Shown here: one piece after another, positions 1-10,669 of the stretch
Position numbering within the stretch: the first letter of the stretch is position 1
How the letters are laid out: every line of letters starts with the position of its first letter
Assembly: GCF_024139115.2 (NCBI RefSeq)
Contig: NC_085139.1
Coordinates: forward strand, 254,048,067 to 254,112,066
DNA: 64,000 nucleotides
Direction: 5' to 3'
Source of the DNA: Armigeres subalbatus
Lineage: Eukaryota; Arthropoda; Insecta; Diptera; Culicidae
Notes under the pieces: generated by a model
Told to the model about the DNA's origin: nothing
Databases searched by the model: none
What the model saw: the letters and a program-made list of their open reading frames with translations, nothing else
Translations under genes and position numbers: made by a program

Positions 1-338
1 GTTTTGGCCAGGTGGGGTGCATTATACCGTCTTACCCTACTTGCTATCTTGTCTTTCTTGTAATATTTGATTTATATGAATTCCCTGGCTCTGGTTTATG
101 GTTCACTGTTCTTTTTATACAAAACTGTATACTACAGTCGTTTCTAATTGTTCGAATTGTTCACCTGCTTCAATTTGGTAAATGGTAGTAAGCTGGAAGA
201 GATTAAAATGAGGAGGATCTTGTAGATTCCTACGTAGATTTGTATAATAATGAGTATTATGATACAAAATAAAAAGAAAGAAAAATAAAAGATACAAAGC
301 TTTTAATCATAATAAGTACACAGAGAGACACATCACAA
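1..338. other. AT-rich spacer, no gene seen
   Basis: No coding signature, tRNA or recognisable repeat. The open frames here are short and AT-driven. Confidence 0.5.
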
Positions 339-601
339 TCTATATTAATAAAAATGAAATGGTCTGTGTTCGTATCCGCATAACTCGAAAACGGTTGGAT
401 GGATTTTCTTCATTCCTTCAACAAATATGTTCGTTATAGTTTCCGACGGGTTTATATGATATTTCTTCATGCAAAAAACACGAATAAGGTAGAGCAAATC
501 GTGAAAAACTGAAATTAAGAATTGTATGCAAATTTTGCATGGGTTGTTTTCAACGCGCACTTTCGCCTACTATGCAGGACAACGTCTGCCGGGTCGACTA
601 G
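339..601 (+). mobile_element. Small non-autonomous Helitron
   Basis: The 263-bp unit begins TCTATATTAATAAAAATG and ends CTGCCGGGTCGACTAG. It lies between an A at 338 and a T at 602, the A/T insertion site expected of Helitrons, with TC at the 5' end and CTAG at the 3' end. The stretch about clicking open to 'cgcataactcgaaaacgg' and the GC-rich segment just before the CTAG end resemble insect Helitron ends as I remember them. There is no Rep/helicase reading frame, so it would need a helper in trans. The terminus call is seen in the sequence; the family call rests on resemblance. Confidence 0.72.
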
Positions 602-1267
602 TACAGAATAAACATAAGACATTTTTTTTCAGAAAATGCTGCAATGCATTGAATGTATTGTTCTTATTTTTTTTTGATAATGCGCAAGAAAAAAAAGTTG
701 TTTGCTTTCTTGCTTCTCGCACCGCGTTTAAAGTTTGTTTGGAAATTAGAATCGCAAAAAATTTAAAAGTGAGATTTCTATCACTATTTATCATGTAAAT
801 ATAAAACGCGATGCGGAAAGCAGGGACGCAACCAATCAAGCCCATCTTTTACAGATTGTGGTCCTAAAACGATTCAGAAAACCTCACAGTAAAATATTAT
901 GAAAGCAACGAAAATGTGATAACAGATTGTGTACCAGATCATAATTTTCAACGATAAAATCATTGAAATTTCGATTCAGTATAACTGCAAGCACGTGGCT
1001 GCTAAAACAAATCCTATTACATTTTATGCAAACCGCAGCTGGTGCTTATTTTATTCATATAAACATTAATCAAATAGATATATTCGAATGTTCCAACTTC
1101 CAACAAAGTGGCCATTTCATAGCAATAACTTAATCTTTTCAAACATTTCGACGAGAAATTTGTGATGCATTCAGCATACCTACTGAGCCTCAAACATTTT
1201 GATGAAGAATAATTGAATCACCAGAATGCCTAACTTGTCTTACATTGATCGCTTCGCTTTCAAGAAG
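602..1267. other. Spacer, no gene seen
   Basis: AT-rich sequence without a supported feature. Overlapping short open frames on both strands at 526-845 share no protein-like composition. Confidence 0.45.
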
Positions 1268-1349
1268 TGAAAATGCCCGAGTGGCGCACGACATGGGCTT
1301 TCACCCCGGAGACCAAGGATCGATTCTTCTCCAGATTGACTTTTTTTTT
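1268..1349 (+). other. tRNA-like Pol III module
   Basis: TGCCCGAGTGG at 1274-1284 fits the A-box consensus and GGATCGATTCT at 1317-1327 is close to the B-box. A run of nine T from 1341 would serve as a Pol III terminator. It does not fold as a full tRNA by eye, so it is more likely the head of a SINE or a module inside a MITE than a functional tRNA gene. I could not delimit a surrounding element. Confidence 0.45.
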
Positions 1350-2520
1350 CTTTTTCCATCAATAATATGAACTTGAAAATTACAGTGTAAACTTAAATTA
1401 ACCTATAACTTTATGTTGTTTAACACGGAGGTCAATTTATTCATCTAATTGAACGAAAATTTGCACGTTTTGATCGAACTGTGCTAGAAAGGTCGGGTAC
1501 TCATTTAATATTTTAGCTATGGATTCCATTTGAACCGTTTGTTTGAGAAACTGCATATGTAACATTTTTGGCCAAAATGAGATTTTTATATATTCTGAAT
1601 TTTCGTTCAGAATCACTCTAATGTACAAATGCAATGATGGTGTAGTGCAGAAATATAAAAACTTTGGATCTGAAGATCATACAATTGGTTCGAGTGTTGG
1701 AATGTGCATATTTCCATTTTGTGCGTTTATTATAAAGACTTGCAGCTCTGTTCGAACTTAATCGTTTGTATTATGACACTTTTGGTCTACAAGCCCTACG
1801 AGAAATAAGTTTTCGTAAATAATTCTTCAGATAAAGGTGTTTTGTAATTTTAAAAGAATTTTCATGCACATATTTGGGGCATGCGAATAAGTGCAACATT
1901 CAATCAAACTGTTATTTATAATACGAATACATTTGTCGCATGTAGAATTTATCTAATTTAATCGATAATAATGAATATTGATTTGTAGGGAATATTTGTG
2001 TTTTTACATGGCCGGGGTTCTGCCAAATTGCACTGAGCGTCAATAAAAAATAATCAATTTTTCTACTCAAATTTTCGATTAGCAGATTCAATTAATCACA
2101 AATCGACCTGATAACTGTGAATATCCTACAACAAATGTACATAAAAATTGATATTGAATGATGTCCGTTTTATTTTTGCGAACAAAGAAAATACCACAAG
2201 TCAGTCAAAAAGCCGCTTGGTGCGATTTGGCTAAGCCCCGACCTCGGCCCCGACCACATGTCGTTGAATTACCAATACTTTTTGCTGTATTTCTTTCAAA
2301 TTGATACATCCAAGGGGTAGACAAAATTCAGAAAAATATTCGCCCTGCCTTACGCCGTTTGAATAAAAATAATTCCATGGTGTAATCAATGATATATTTA
2401 AAAGCTTTTAATGACAATTTATGGGACTGGAAAATTGATTAAAAATGAAGATGGTATTAATATGCGATTATGTACAAATGCAATAAATCAATTTTCAATA
2501 TTATATTATCATATCATATC
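1350..2520. other. AT-rich spacer, no gene seen
   Basis: No supported gene. Short frames at 1437-1761 on both strands look like chance. Confidence 0.45.
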
Positions 2521-2694
2521 ATAATTATTATGATTTGCTTTTTTGGTAATTCCAAAAGACGAATTCGAGAACGATTTTGTGGCATGGTAGAGGCTGTGGG
2601 AGTTTTTCTCCAAATCTCCCACAGCATACTCTACCACAAAAACGTTCTCGAATTCGTCTTTTGCAATCTGCAAAAAGCAAATCATAATAATTAT
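2521..2694. repeat. Long near-perfect hairpin (MITE-like)
   Basis: Two inverted arms of about 82 bp (2521-2602 and 2615-2694) flank a loop of about 12 bp. The outermost 18 bases are exact inverse complements (ATAATTATTATGATTTGC), as are internal blocks such as GACGAATTCGAGAACG. A few single-base bulges and mismatches lie between. The flanks are AT-rich, so no unambiguous target duplication can be set. Either a minimal fold-back MITE or a long hairpin locus able to give double-stranded RNA. Confidence 0.8.
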
Positions 2695-4463
2695 TTTATT
2701 ATATATTATTATACAAATCGATTGTGTAGCTTCAAAATCATTTAAAAAATACAAATAATTTTTTTTTCCATCATAACATTTTCTATCGCTTTGCGAATGT
2801 TTCCTGAAATTCCTGAAATTCATTCATTTCACAAGCAGACAACGCAAGAAACATATACCCCCCTATGCTGCTCAAGCACTTCGGCGCCAACAGCACTTTT
2901 TGGTTCTTGTGACGACCGCCAGACGTCAAAATGATCTACCATGTGCTTTCTTGCCTGATAGGTATTTACATTTACTTCTATTGCGAGAAAAGAGAAAAAT
3001 TCTAATTTTGCGGAAGAAGAAGCAGACTGAGTGTCGGAAACTTCAAAATGGCATGCACTGTACGAAAAGTGTTGATATTTCTTGATATCAAGAATATTCG
3101 AGAAATCTAAAATGTTTCTAAAGCACATAAATATATGACAAAATGCCTTCAAAGTATCATAAAACTTGTTTAAAAAATATAGCGGCATGTAACACTCGTT
3201 TAAAGTTGCATATTCCCGTTGATTTTAATAATCAACATTCACACCGAAAAAATAAACCAAAAATTTTTACCGTGCAACAAGTGATTTGACGTTTGCGGAA
3301 CAGCTTTCCGACAGTCGACTGTCGGACCCCGGTTCGAATTTTTCAATCTTCTCGCAATATCAGTGCTAAAAATAGAACAGAAGCACGGCTTGCTGTACGC
3401 GCTGTACGGGGTGTACAATGCGATGCCTGATGCAAGATGAAAATAAACAGTCAAAGCTTGGGTTGCTGATGCCACGGATGCCACGATGCTTAAGCCGACC
3501 GATGCGCAGTGGCGGAAACCCGTACAAAGAATGATTCGTTTTTTCGCGAGGCTCACATATATTGTGAATGAGCTAATTCCTTAATTTGTTGATTGTTGCT
3601 TGTAAATTTAATTTTTGGTGACTTGGTTAAAAAGTTGATGCTGTTAAGCATCTCCTAAACAAATGTGTATGGGCAAATTAAATTCGAAAAAATCATTTAG
3701 TCTGACATTTATATGGGGGCCCGCTACTGTGCGACGGCACATTGCCATTCCTTCTTTCACGCGCATTCGTACGGGAGAGCGTTGAACAAAGCACGATGCA
3801 TTTTGAAATGGCTACATGAGTATGTGATATAGGGTATTTGTGTTTTTCTTAGCGCATGATAGCAATAAGACATGAGAAAAGTTATGTATGACGTTTAGCT
3901 TATATGAGAGGGTTTTCAATTACTGCACGGGTATCGGATAACGGATATTGCCAATTTCCATAGGGCACACGTACCGTGAGTGGAGGTAGTGGGTTCTTAT
4001 TGATATTTCCCATTAGCATTTTTTACCTCCATTAAAGGAACAATTTATCCATAGGGTACGAATTTTGAATAATTGGTTAGATGAAATAAATCTTATTTTA
4101 AAATCAATATTTTATCTATTAGTTAATGTAATGAAACTGTATATTTTCAATCACGAAACGTACACTTCGAGAATAGTTGGTAAATCCCAACCACTATTCA
4201 CTTGGATGGTAGTGCAATTTGCACCAGTTCTGATCAATCACGGAGTAGCAACCATTGATATGTACAGTCAGTCTAAGCTAAGCTGAAACTGTATATTTTC
4301 AATCACCAGCGATAAAAACAAATATTTTCTTTTCTCAATTCATTAATACTTCCAGTATAGGAACATGTACCCTAGCAGGATAAACTCTAATGCTATATAG
4401 AGGCAATAAACATATTCGATGATTCATATTTGTATGTATCTTCTCTCATGTTAAGTGTATCGA
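2695..4463. other. Spacer with a short direct repeat
   Basis: No gene supported. A 22-bp direct repeat beginning GAAACTGTATATTTTC occurs at 4133-4154 and 4285-4306 and encloses about 130 bp; it may be the edges of a small insertion. Confidence 0.45.
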
Positions 4464-4544
4464 TGGTGCTGTGGTATAGTATGCGCTTCCCACCCCATAG
4501 ATCACAAGTTCGAATCCGAGATAAGGCGTTTTGCTTTTTTTTTT
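4464..4544 (+). other. tRNA-like Pol III module
   Basis: AGTTCGAATCC at 4507-4517 is a near-consensus B-box, preceded by an A-box-like GGTGCTGTGGTATAG and followed by a ten-T run at 4535-4544. It directly abuts the left edge of the AC-bearing MITE that follows. Looks like a SINE head rather than a working tRNA gene. Confidence 0.5.
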
Positions 4545-4868
4545 GCACGTGAAAACAGTTTTTTGGCCATAACTTCGGAACGCAATGTCCGATGGATCTA
4601 ATTTTCAATAGCAAACAATGGGATTGAATTCTACATCGAATGGAACTTGTTGCGAGAAAATTGGATAATGCCAAGTACCAAAAAGTGTGTCTCACATTTT
4701 TGTACACACACACACACACATACATACACACATACAGACATCACCTCAATTCGTCGAACTGAGTCGATTGGTATATAACACTATGGGTCCCCGGGCCTTC
4801 TATCAAAAGTTCGGTTTTGGAGTGATCCTATTGCCTTTACGTATACTTAGTATACGAGAAAGGCAAAA
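4545..4868 (+). mobile_element. MITE with internal AC microsatellite (copy 1)
   Basis: The right terminus TAGTATACGAGAAAGGC (4848-4864) is the inverse of the left terminus of the next copy (GTGCCTTTCTCGTAC). The body carries a 'ttttggccataactt' block, then an AC-rich tract at 4703-4740, then a conserved tail starting CACCTCAATTCGTCG. This copy is truncated on the left but has AC tract and tail joined, which shows what the uninterrupted element looks like. Confidence 0.75.
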
Positions 4869-4880
4869 CCCTTATTGATC

Positions 4881-5168
4881 CACTTAGCGGTGTTTGTGCC
4901 TTTCTCGTACATAAGATATACTAAAAAAATTTAGTGAGAATTTCTTAGCGTGTTTTTTTGTATATAAATCGTATTTTGGCCATACATTTTGATTCCATAG
5001 TCCGATCAGGCCAATTTTCAATAGAAAACAATGGGACAGGATTACCCGTCGAATGCAACTTATTGCAAACAAATCGGATTAAGATAAGTGCCTAAAAGAT
5101 GAGTGAGTTTCATTTTGCGCACATACATACACACACGCACACACATACACACAGACAGACACAGACAG
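4881..5168 (+). mobile_element. MITE copy 2, left half, split at its AC tract
   Basis: Begins with GTGCCTTTCTCGTAC near 4896 and carries the same body as copy 1, but stops inside the AC/ACAG tract (5120-5168), where LINE sequence begins. The missing tail (CCTCAATTCGTCGAAC onward) reappears at 12,211-12,337 directly after the poly-A of the downstream LINE segment, so the two parts are one MITE split by about 7 kb of inserted DNA. Confidence 0.75.
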
Positions 5169-5382
5169 GGGGCAGCAGGGACTTTGTCCAAGGGCTTGAC
5201 GACCCCTCCCCATGGCCACTGCGAGTTAGACCGGGACCATCGTCCCTAACCCCTAATCCCAAGGCATCAAGCGACCCGTGCCGAGGGGATGCATGGCCAG
5301 GGGGTGAAATAATGAGCTAGGCCTTTAACGGAGCCTGTGGGGTACCTGGGCACCCTCCACAGTAATTGTCCCTTACCGCGTC
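5169..5382 (+). mobile_element. R1-clade LINE copy 1: 5' untranslated region
   Basis: GC-rich leader between the AC tract and ORF1. Its 3' two thirds match 50,480-50,610 in front of the second ORF1 copy. The copy at 50 kb has a longer, different 5' extension, so this copy is probably 5'-shortened. Confidence 0.7.
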
Positions 5383-7062
5383 ATGCTGGGCTCTGGCGTG
5401 GTGGACCTCTTTTCCCGAGCAACTCGTGGGACCAAAATGGAAAACCAAGTCAATTCTTCAATTAGTGGTAGTAGTGTAGGCGACAACCCCTTCGCAAGAG
5501 GTGGGTTGTTCAGGTCTCCGCCTAGGAGGCCAGAGGCAATAGTCGGCAGCTCAGTGCGCAGTGCCAGCGTGGGTCACTCAACCTTTCTCTCGGCTAGAAA
5601 AACGCCGGTAGGGGTTATTGACGGCCCATGGCTTGTGGAGGCGATGAACCGCAAACGCGATGGGCTTTCGGCCTTCGAGGTGGCGACGGAACAGCTGGAC
5701 GCCATCATCGACTTTGCGTCATCGAAGCATAATATCAGCAAGGACCTCAAGAGGAGCTTGCAGAAACTTCGAAAGTCGATGCTGGACGCCAAGCTGGAGA
5801 GGGCGGTCGGGACGGCCAAGTGTAAACCCGTGAAATCGGTGGAGTCGAGGTCTACCCAGACTGAGGCTCAAGGATTCGCGGACTCGGGCAAGGTCGAATC
5901 GACCGAAGGCGTGCCAGTGAAGACGGTGGTGCCAAAGTCTACCCAGACTGAAGCTCAAGTATTTGAGGGTACGTCGGGGGTGACTGCTCCAACGGAGCAG
6001 ACACAAAAACGAGGGAGACAGTCTCCAGGGGATGAGCTCCCTGGGGGCCGCTCCAGAACGCGGAGGGTTACTACCCCGAACAAGGGTAGTGGGGCTGGGA
6101 AGCTGAACTCCGGTCAGGTACCTCCAAAACCGGGGGAGGAAGGACCTGGAAAGGTCCGTCCACTCAGGAAAGACGGTGGTAAGGGGTTACGGCAGGCTGA
6201 AAGTTCTCAGCCGCACCAGACCAGGAAAATAGAGGGGGATGACGACTCCTGGACCCTGGTCAAGAACAAGAGGAAACCGAAGACGTCAAGGGCCGAAAAG
6301 AAGGCCCAGGCGAATGAGGGTAGCAAGAGAGATCTAGGAGTGAGCGCCAATCGCTCCAGGGGCGATGCCCTAGTCATCACGGCGGACGAGGCTAAGTACT
6401 CGGATGTTTTGAAGGCGATGAGGAGTGACGTCAAGCTCGGTGAACTCGACGCCGACGTACGTCGAATAAGACGTACTCGGATGGGCGAGATGATACTCGA
6501 GCTGAAGCGGGGCATCTCGCAAAAGGGCGCTGCCTACAAGAAGTTGGCGGAGGAGGTCCTAGGCGAGACGGTCAAGGTGAGGGCACTCACGACGGAGGTG
6601 AATCTAAGGGTTAAAGACCTGGACGAGATCACTGAAGTCGAAGAGCTCGTCACGGCACTGCGGCGACAGTGTGAAGTGGAGACGCCCATCGCAGCCGTTC
6701 GGCTACGGAAAGGTCCGGCAGGGACGCAGGTAGCATTGGTTCGGCTATCTGCAGCGGACGCCTCCAAGGTAGTCAAGTTAGGGAGCGTCAAGGTGGGATG
6801 GTCGGTATGCCCTGTGCGCATATACGAGCAACCCGAAGTTTGCTTCAAGTGCCTGGAACCGGGGCACAAGCAATGGGACTGCAAAGGCCCTGACAGAAGC
6901 AATCTCTGCCGACGCTGCGGATTGGAGGGACACAAGACACAATGCTGCACGAACCCTCCCAATTGTTTGATTTGTTCCAGCAAAGCTGTGAACAGCAAGC
7001 ACCCCATGGGGGGTTCGATGTGTCCGGCGTTTAAGCGTGCTGCAAAATCAAAGTGCAGGTAA
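5383..7062 (+). CDS. R1-clade LINE ORF1 (Gag-like protein)
   Basis: Encodes 559 residues, with an ATG at 5383 and TAA at 7060-7062; a second in-frame Met lies at residue 19. The N-terminal half is basic and low-complexity with two repeated blocks around KSTQTEAQ. A more folded region occupies roughly residues 330-480. The C-terminus has three zinc knuckles: C487-C490-H495-C500, C509-C512-H517-C521/522 and C528-C531-H540-C547. Three knuckles in this arrangement are characteristic of ORF1 in R1-clade non-LTR retrotransposons, where the protein binds the element RNA and forms the ribonucleoprotein that delivers it to the target. The frame is open from end to end, in contrast to the ruined ORF2 pieces. 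ORF1 is followed within 15 bp by the distal end of ORF2, so all of the endonuclease and reverse transcriptase is missing from this copy. Not a host gene. Confidence 0.88.
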   Translation: MLGSGVVDLFSRATRGTKMENQVNSSISGSSVGDNPFARGGLFRSPPRRPEAIVGSSVRSASVGHSTFLSARKTPVGVIDGPWLVEAMNRKRDGLSAFEVATEQLDAIIDFASSKHNISKDLKRSLQKLRKSMLDAKLERAVGTAKCKPVKSVESRSTQTEAQGFADSGKVESTEGVPVKTVVPKSTQTEAQVFEGTSGVTAPTEQTQKRGRQSPGDELPGGRSRTRRVTTPNKGSGAGKLNSGQVPPKPGEEGPGKVRPLRKDGGKGLRQAESSQPHQTRKIEGDDDSWTLVKNKRKPKTSRAEKKAQANEGSKRDLGVSANRSRGDALVITADEAKYSDVLKAMRSDVKLGELDADVRRIRRTRMGEMILELKRGISQKGAAYKKLAEEVLGETVKVRALTTEVNLRVKDLDEITEVEELVTALRRQCEVETPIAAVRLRKGPAGTQVALVRLSAADASKVVKLGSVKVGWSVCPVRIYEQPEVCFKCLEPGHKQWDCKGPDRSNLCRRCGLEGHKTQCCTNPPNCLICSSKAVNSKHPMGGSMCPAFKRAAKSKCR

Positions 7063-7890
7063 CGCAACTGGCTTGCTCGGCCTCGCCCGAGTGTCCGGTG
7101 TGCGCAGGTTTAGAGGAAACGACGGAACATGTGTTGTTCGTGTGCCCGCGGCTATCGCCCAAATCGTCTCGGAGCTACGCAGAAGGTGGCGCGTGGACTC
7201 AAGGATGGCTAGTTCAGGCGCAAATAAGAGGTGGTCCAAGGGATCGGAGTCGGCTTCATGGGTCATACCGGTGGTCATGCTCTGTGGTCGAACTCGATCC
7301 TTTTATCGAACAAGTGGCCGCGCGAAGAACAACATGGTATCGTCGCTTTCGCGGCGTCGGTCAACCGGGCGGGTTCCGAGCCCGAGGACGGAAAGGGGTC
7401 CTCGTCAAGGCTGGGGCAGGCGTAGGCCTCGCGTCGGCAAGTCCCTCTGTGTCCTGACGAATAGGCCCTATCGCATAAAGGTCAATTTGGGGTGCACGCG
7501 GCATCATCATTCTTGATACCAGTCGTGCAGAGGGAAGCAGGCGCGAAGTCGACCCTTCACACCTTCCGAGGACATAGGGCGTGGTAAGGCCACCTGGAAA
7601 GCCGGCAACGCGCTGGCACGATACCATGGTGTTCTTCTAAAAAAGCGAGTTACGATGTTCGGTGCTGCAAGGACACGCAGCTAACCTCGAGGGTGCGTTG
7701 TGCACTGGCCCCCCTTTGAAGCATTACTTTCTGGTTGTACCGAAGGGACTATGGGCTTGGCGGCAATGGAAACGGTTTAGCGGGTCGGGATGTAGTCCTG
7801 CCTCCCTCGGTGATCCCTAACCCCGCACTTCCTGGTCAATCCAGGATGTCTGTTGAGCAGATTCCCCCTCCATTGTTTAGGAAGAAAAAA
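7063..7890 (+). pseudogene. ORF2 C-terminal remnant and 3' UTR joined to ORF1
   Basis: After the ORF1 stop the sequence jumps, at about 7075, to the ORF2 C-terminal zinc motif CPVCAGLEE...H....CP (C-x2-C-x8-H-x4-C). That motif marks the end of R1-clade ORF2 and is also present at 11,030-11,100. The bases before the junction match ORF1-side sequence; those after match the longer ORF2 copy. A further block, present at 52,220-52,340, is missing after the zinc motif. The 3' UTR ends in a poly-A run near 7880-7893. It cannot encode a reverse transcriptase. Confidence 0.8.
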
Positions 7891-8930
7891 AAAACAGAGC
7901 GGTCTCCAGAGATGCTGGAGGGGATCATCGCGAGGCTTTTCCCACGTCATGACCCAAGTCCCTGGCCTCACTTTGTGTAGCTGCCAAGGGCCAAGGTGGC
8001 CGTCAAGGGAAAAGTAACCGTGGTGGAACTTGCAGGGATTGCACAGTCCCTTAGTATAGGTAGGGCGCCAGGACCGGACCATCAAAGCGGCCATTGCTAA
8101 GGCACTTGAGATGTTCAGATCTGTCATGCAGAGATGCCTGGACGAGGGAGTCTTCCCTGAAGCATGGAAAAGGCAGAGCTTGGTCCTAGGCTGGAAAACC
8201 ATCGGGGGATCCATCGTCATATAGGCCAATATGCCTGCTTGATACGGCAGGGAAGGTGCTCGAGAAGATCATCCTCAACAGTTTGTAGATACGCACGGAG
8301 GGTGCGGATGGTCTATCGAGTAACCAGTTTGGATTCCGAAAAGATAAGTCGACCCTAGACGCCATCTTGTCGGTTACCAAATCCGCGGAGATAGCTATCC
8401 AGCATAAGAGGAGGGGAGTTCGCTATTGTGCTGTAGTGACTCTCGACGTGAGGAATGCATTCAATAGTGCCAGTTGGGCAACTATTGAAGATGCGCTCCT
8501 GCGTCTTGGAATTCCTGAGTACCTGTACAAGATTCTCGGAAGCTACTTCCAGAATCGAGTACTGGTATACGATACTGAGGCGGGGCGGAAGTGCGTTGAC
8601 ATAACCTTAGGGGTTCCGCACGGTTCATACTGGGGCCGGTGTTATGGAACGTCATGTACGACGGTGTGTTGAGGTTGAAGTTCCCGGTGGGCGTGGTATT
8701 TGTCGGCTTCGCTGGCGATATTACGTTGGAGGTCTACGGCGAATCGATCGAAGAGGTGGTGTTGACTGCAGCCCACTCGATCGCAATTGTAGAGGAGTGG
8801 ATGAGTTCCAGGAAGTTAGAACTGGCTCACCACAGGACTGAGGTGGTTGTCGTTAACAACCAAAAGTCGGAACAACAAGCGGTGATAAGGGCAGGCATCT
8901 GCGCGGTCATCTCTGAACGCTTCATCAAAC
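7891..8930 (+). pseudogene. R1-clade LINE ORF2 fragment (reverse transcriptase), 5'-truncated
   Basis: Starts immediately after the poly-A of the upstream copy with ERSPEMLEG in frame. It runs through recognisable reverse transcriptase motifs: YRPICLLDTAGKVLEK, NQFGFRK, LDVRNAFNSASW and GVPHGS. Frameshifts and stops separate 7980-8360, 8367-8672 and 8639-8930. The catalytic F/YADD motif reads FAGD at 8708-8719, so the second metal-binding Asp pair is broken. No endonuclease domain is present. The sequence breaks at 8930 inside the codons for FIKLLG and resumes at 10,677. Confidence 0.85.
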
Positions 8931-10669
8931 CAAAGATTTTTAAGTACAAGATAGCCCACTCTTGAATATCCCATACAAGTCGCTGGCGAACAAATTTTCT
9001 ATAGTGCAGCGCCAAATGGTGATTCAAAGTCTAACTATTTTATTAGAAATGATCAAAGTAGCTTTGGATTTTCACTGCACTTTGATTAACGACAGAATCA
9101 ACAAACAACATGTTCGCACTGTTGACAGAACATATGTAACGAAAGATTAAGTATATTCTCGGTCATGGTAAGTAGTTAATATTATTCAATCCAGTGTTTT
9201 GCGCTCCATAATGGCGGCGTGAGTTCCCTTGAGTTTGACATTCAAGAGGTAGAAAACATTGGAACTCATCACGTATGCCTTGAATCAATGATCATTTTTT
9301 AAGTAAATAAACGAATGTCATCCACCTTAGGTAGCGGTATCGGAAAATAATTCCAATTGTGATTTACTTTTAAATATATTATCTCTATAATGTTCCATAT
9401 ATTCTAGGCTTAAAAGTAAAGAATACGAAGATCCTGGCAGTTGATTCAACATACCTATGATGTATAAAAATGAATCAGAAGCTACTTATTTCTAGCCTCT
9501 ACTCTCGCAATCACAATTTTCATTGGATGATGAATCTATAGGTAGAACTTTTTTTCTCTAAGGCTAGTGAGCCTCACCACATTCCGTGTAACAGAAATTT
9601 CGTCGCTGAGTTTATTGTTGAACAGTTGCATAGAGAGTATTTAATAAAACCCGAAAGGCTATGATGTCTTCGATTTTCAAATATTACCTTTAATACTGTT
9701 GTGAATACCCCACTTAAACGATAAGCTACAGTGGTAGCGATCTGATAAATACATGAACTGTGAATCTTCTTTTGTATACAGTTAATGAAAGACTAATAAA
9801 TGATCATGACAAGCTGGCCCTTGTCCTCTTTACGGCCTGAGCTGTAGACCAAACTGAACTCTCGTCTCTTGAGTTACTTTATTACGAAATACTCTTTATC
9901 ACATAACACATAATAAATAATTCTTTTGCTTAATTTAAATAGTAAATATATAAAAAATACCTATGTCCATTTTATTGAAAATCATTTATGAAGCATACTG
10001 TACACGCATACGTTACAACTACTTATAATGGACTTTCCCCCACAAACAGTGTTTGAGCATGATCCTTTTAAAAAAAAAATATGGTAAAGATTTAAAAAAA
10101 GCGCGATGTGCTATGCGAATCTTCATTAACATAGATATTCCACCAATATAGACCAGAGAGTTATTTTTTAATTTTATTAAAAAAAACGCTACAGGTAAAT
10201 TTTGGTTCATATAACTATAAATTCATATGAAATCATAATGTAAAAATTTAGACCATCATTGACTGCTCTCCCGCTTTTGCGCTCGTTGCTTGCCAGAAAC
10301 CAAAGTTTTTATTTGAAACCGCAATTCTACCAAACGCATAACCTGAAATAGAATAAATCGTTAATGTTCATGAAATCAAACAGACAAAAGTGCCTACCTT
10401 GAAGGTTTTCCGAGAACAGCTGTAAAAGTTAATTGACATTTGTTTGTTGTTACTGAAAGTAAAATTAAACAAGGCATACTTGATGAGTTCCATTGTTTTC
10501 TACCTCTTGAATGTCAAACTGAGGGGAACTCACGCCGCCATTACCGAGCGCAAAATACTGGATATCTGCCGATTTCTAATTTTTTAATGTTTTAGGGTGG
10601 TTATGAATTGTCACTTAAATTCTCTTACTCTTGGCCAGAGTGGATTATATTATTAATATATAATATTTG
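8931..10669. mobile_element. 1.74-kb DNA element inserted in LINE ORF2
   Basis: Flanked by the 7-bp direct repeat ATCAAAC (8924-8930 and 10,670-10,676), which restores the ORF2 sequence when one copy is removed. Ends are loosely inverted: CAAAGATTTT on the left, CAAATATTAT on the inverse right, each with CCACTCT about 28 bp in. A better-conserved inverted pair of about 100 bp lies subterminally (about 9190-9285 and 10,470-10,560, both with ATGGCGGCGTGAGTTCCC). No transposase frame is visible, so it is non-autonomous. Superfamily not assigned; a degraded 8-bp duplication (hAT or P type) is possible. Confidence 0.72.
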
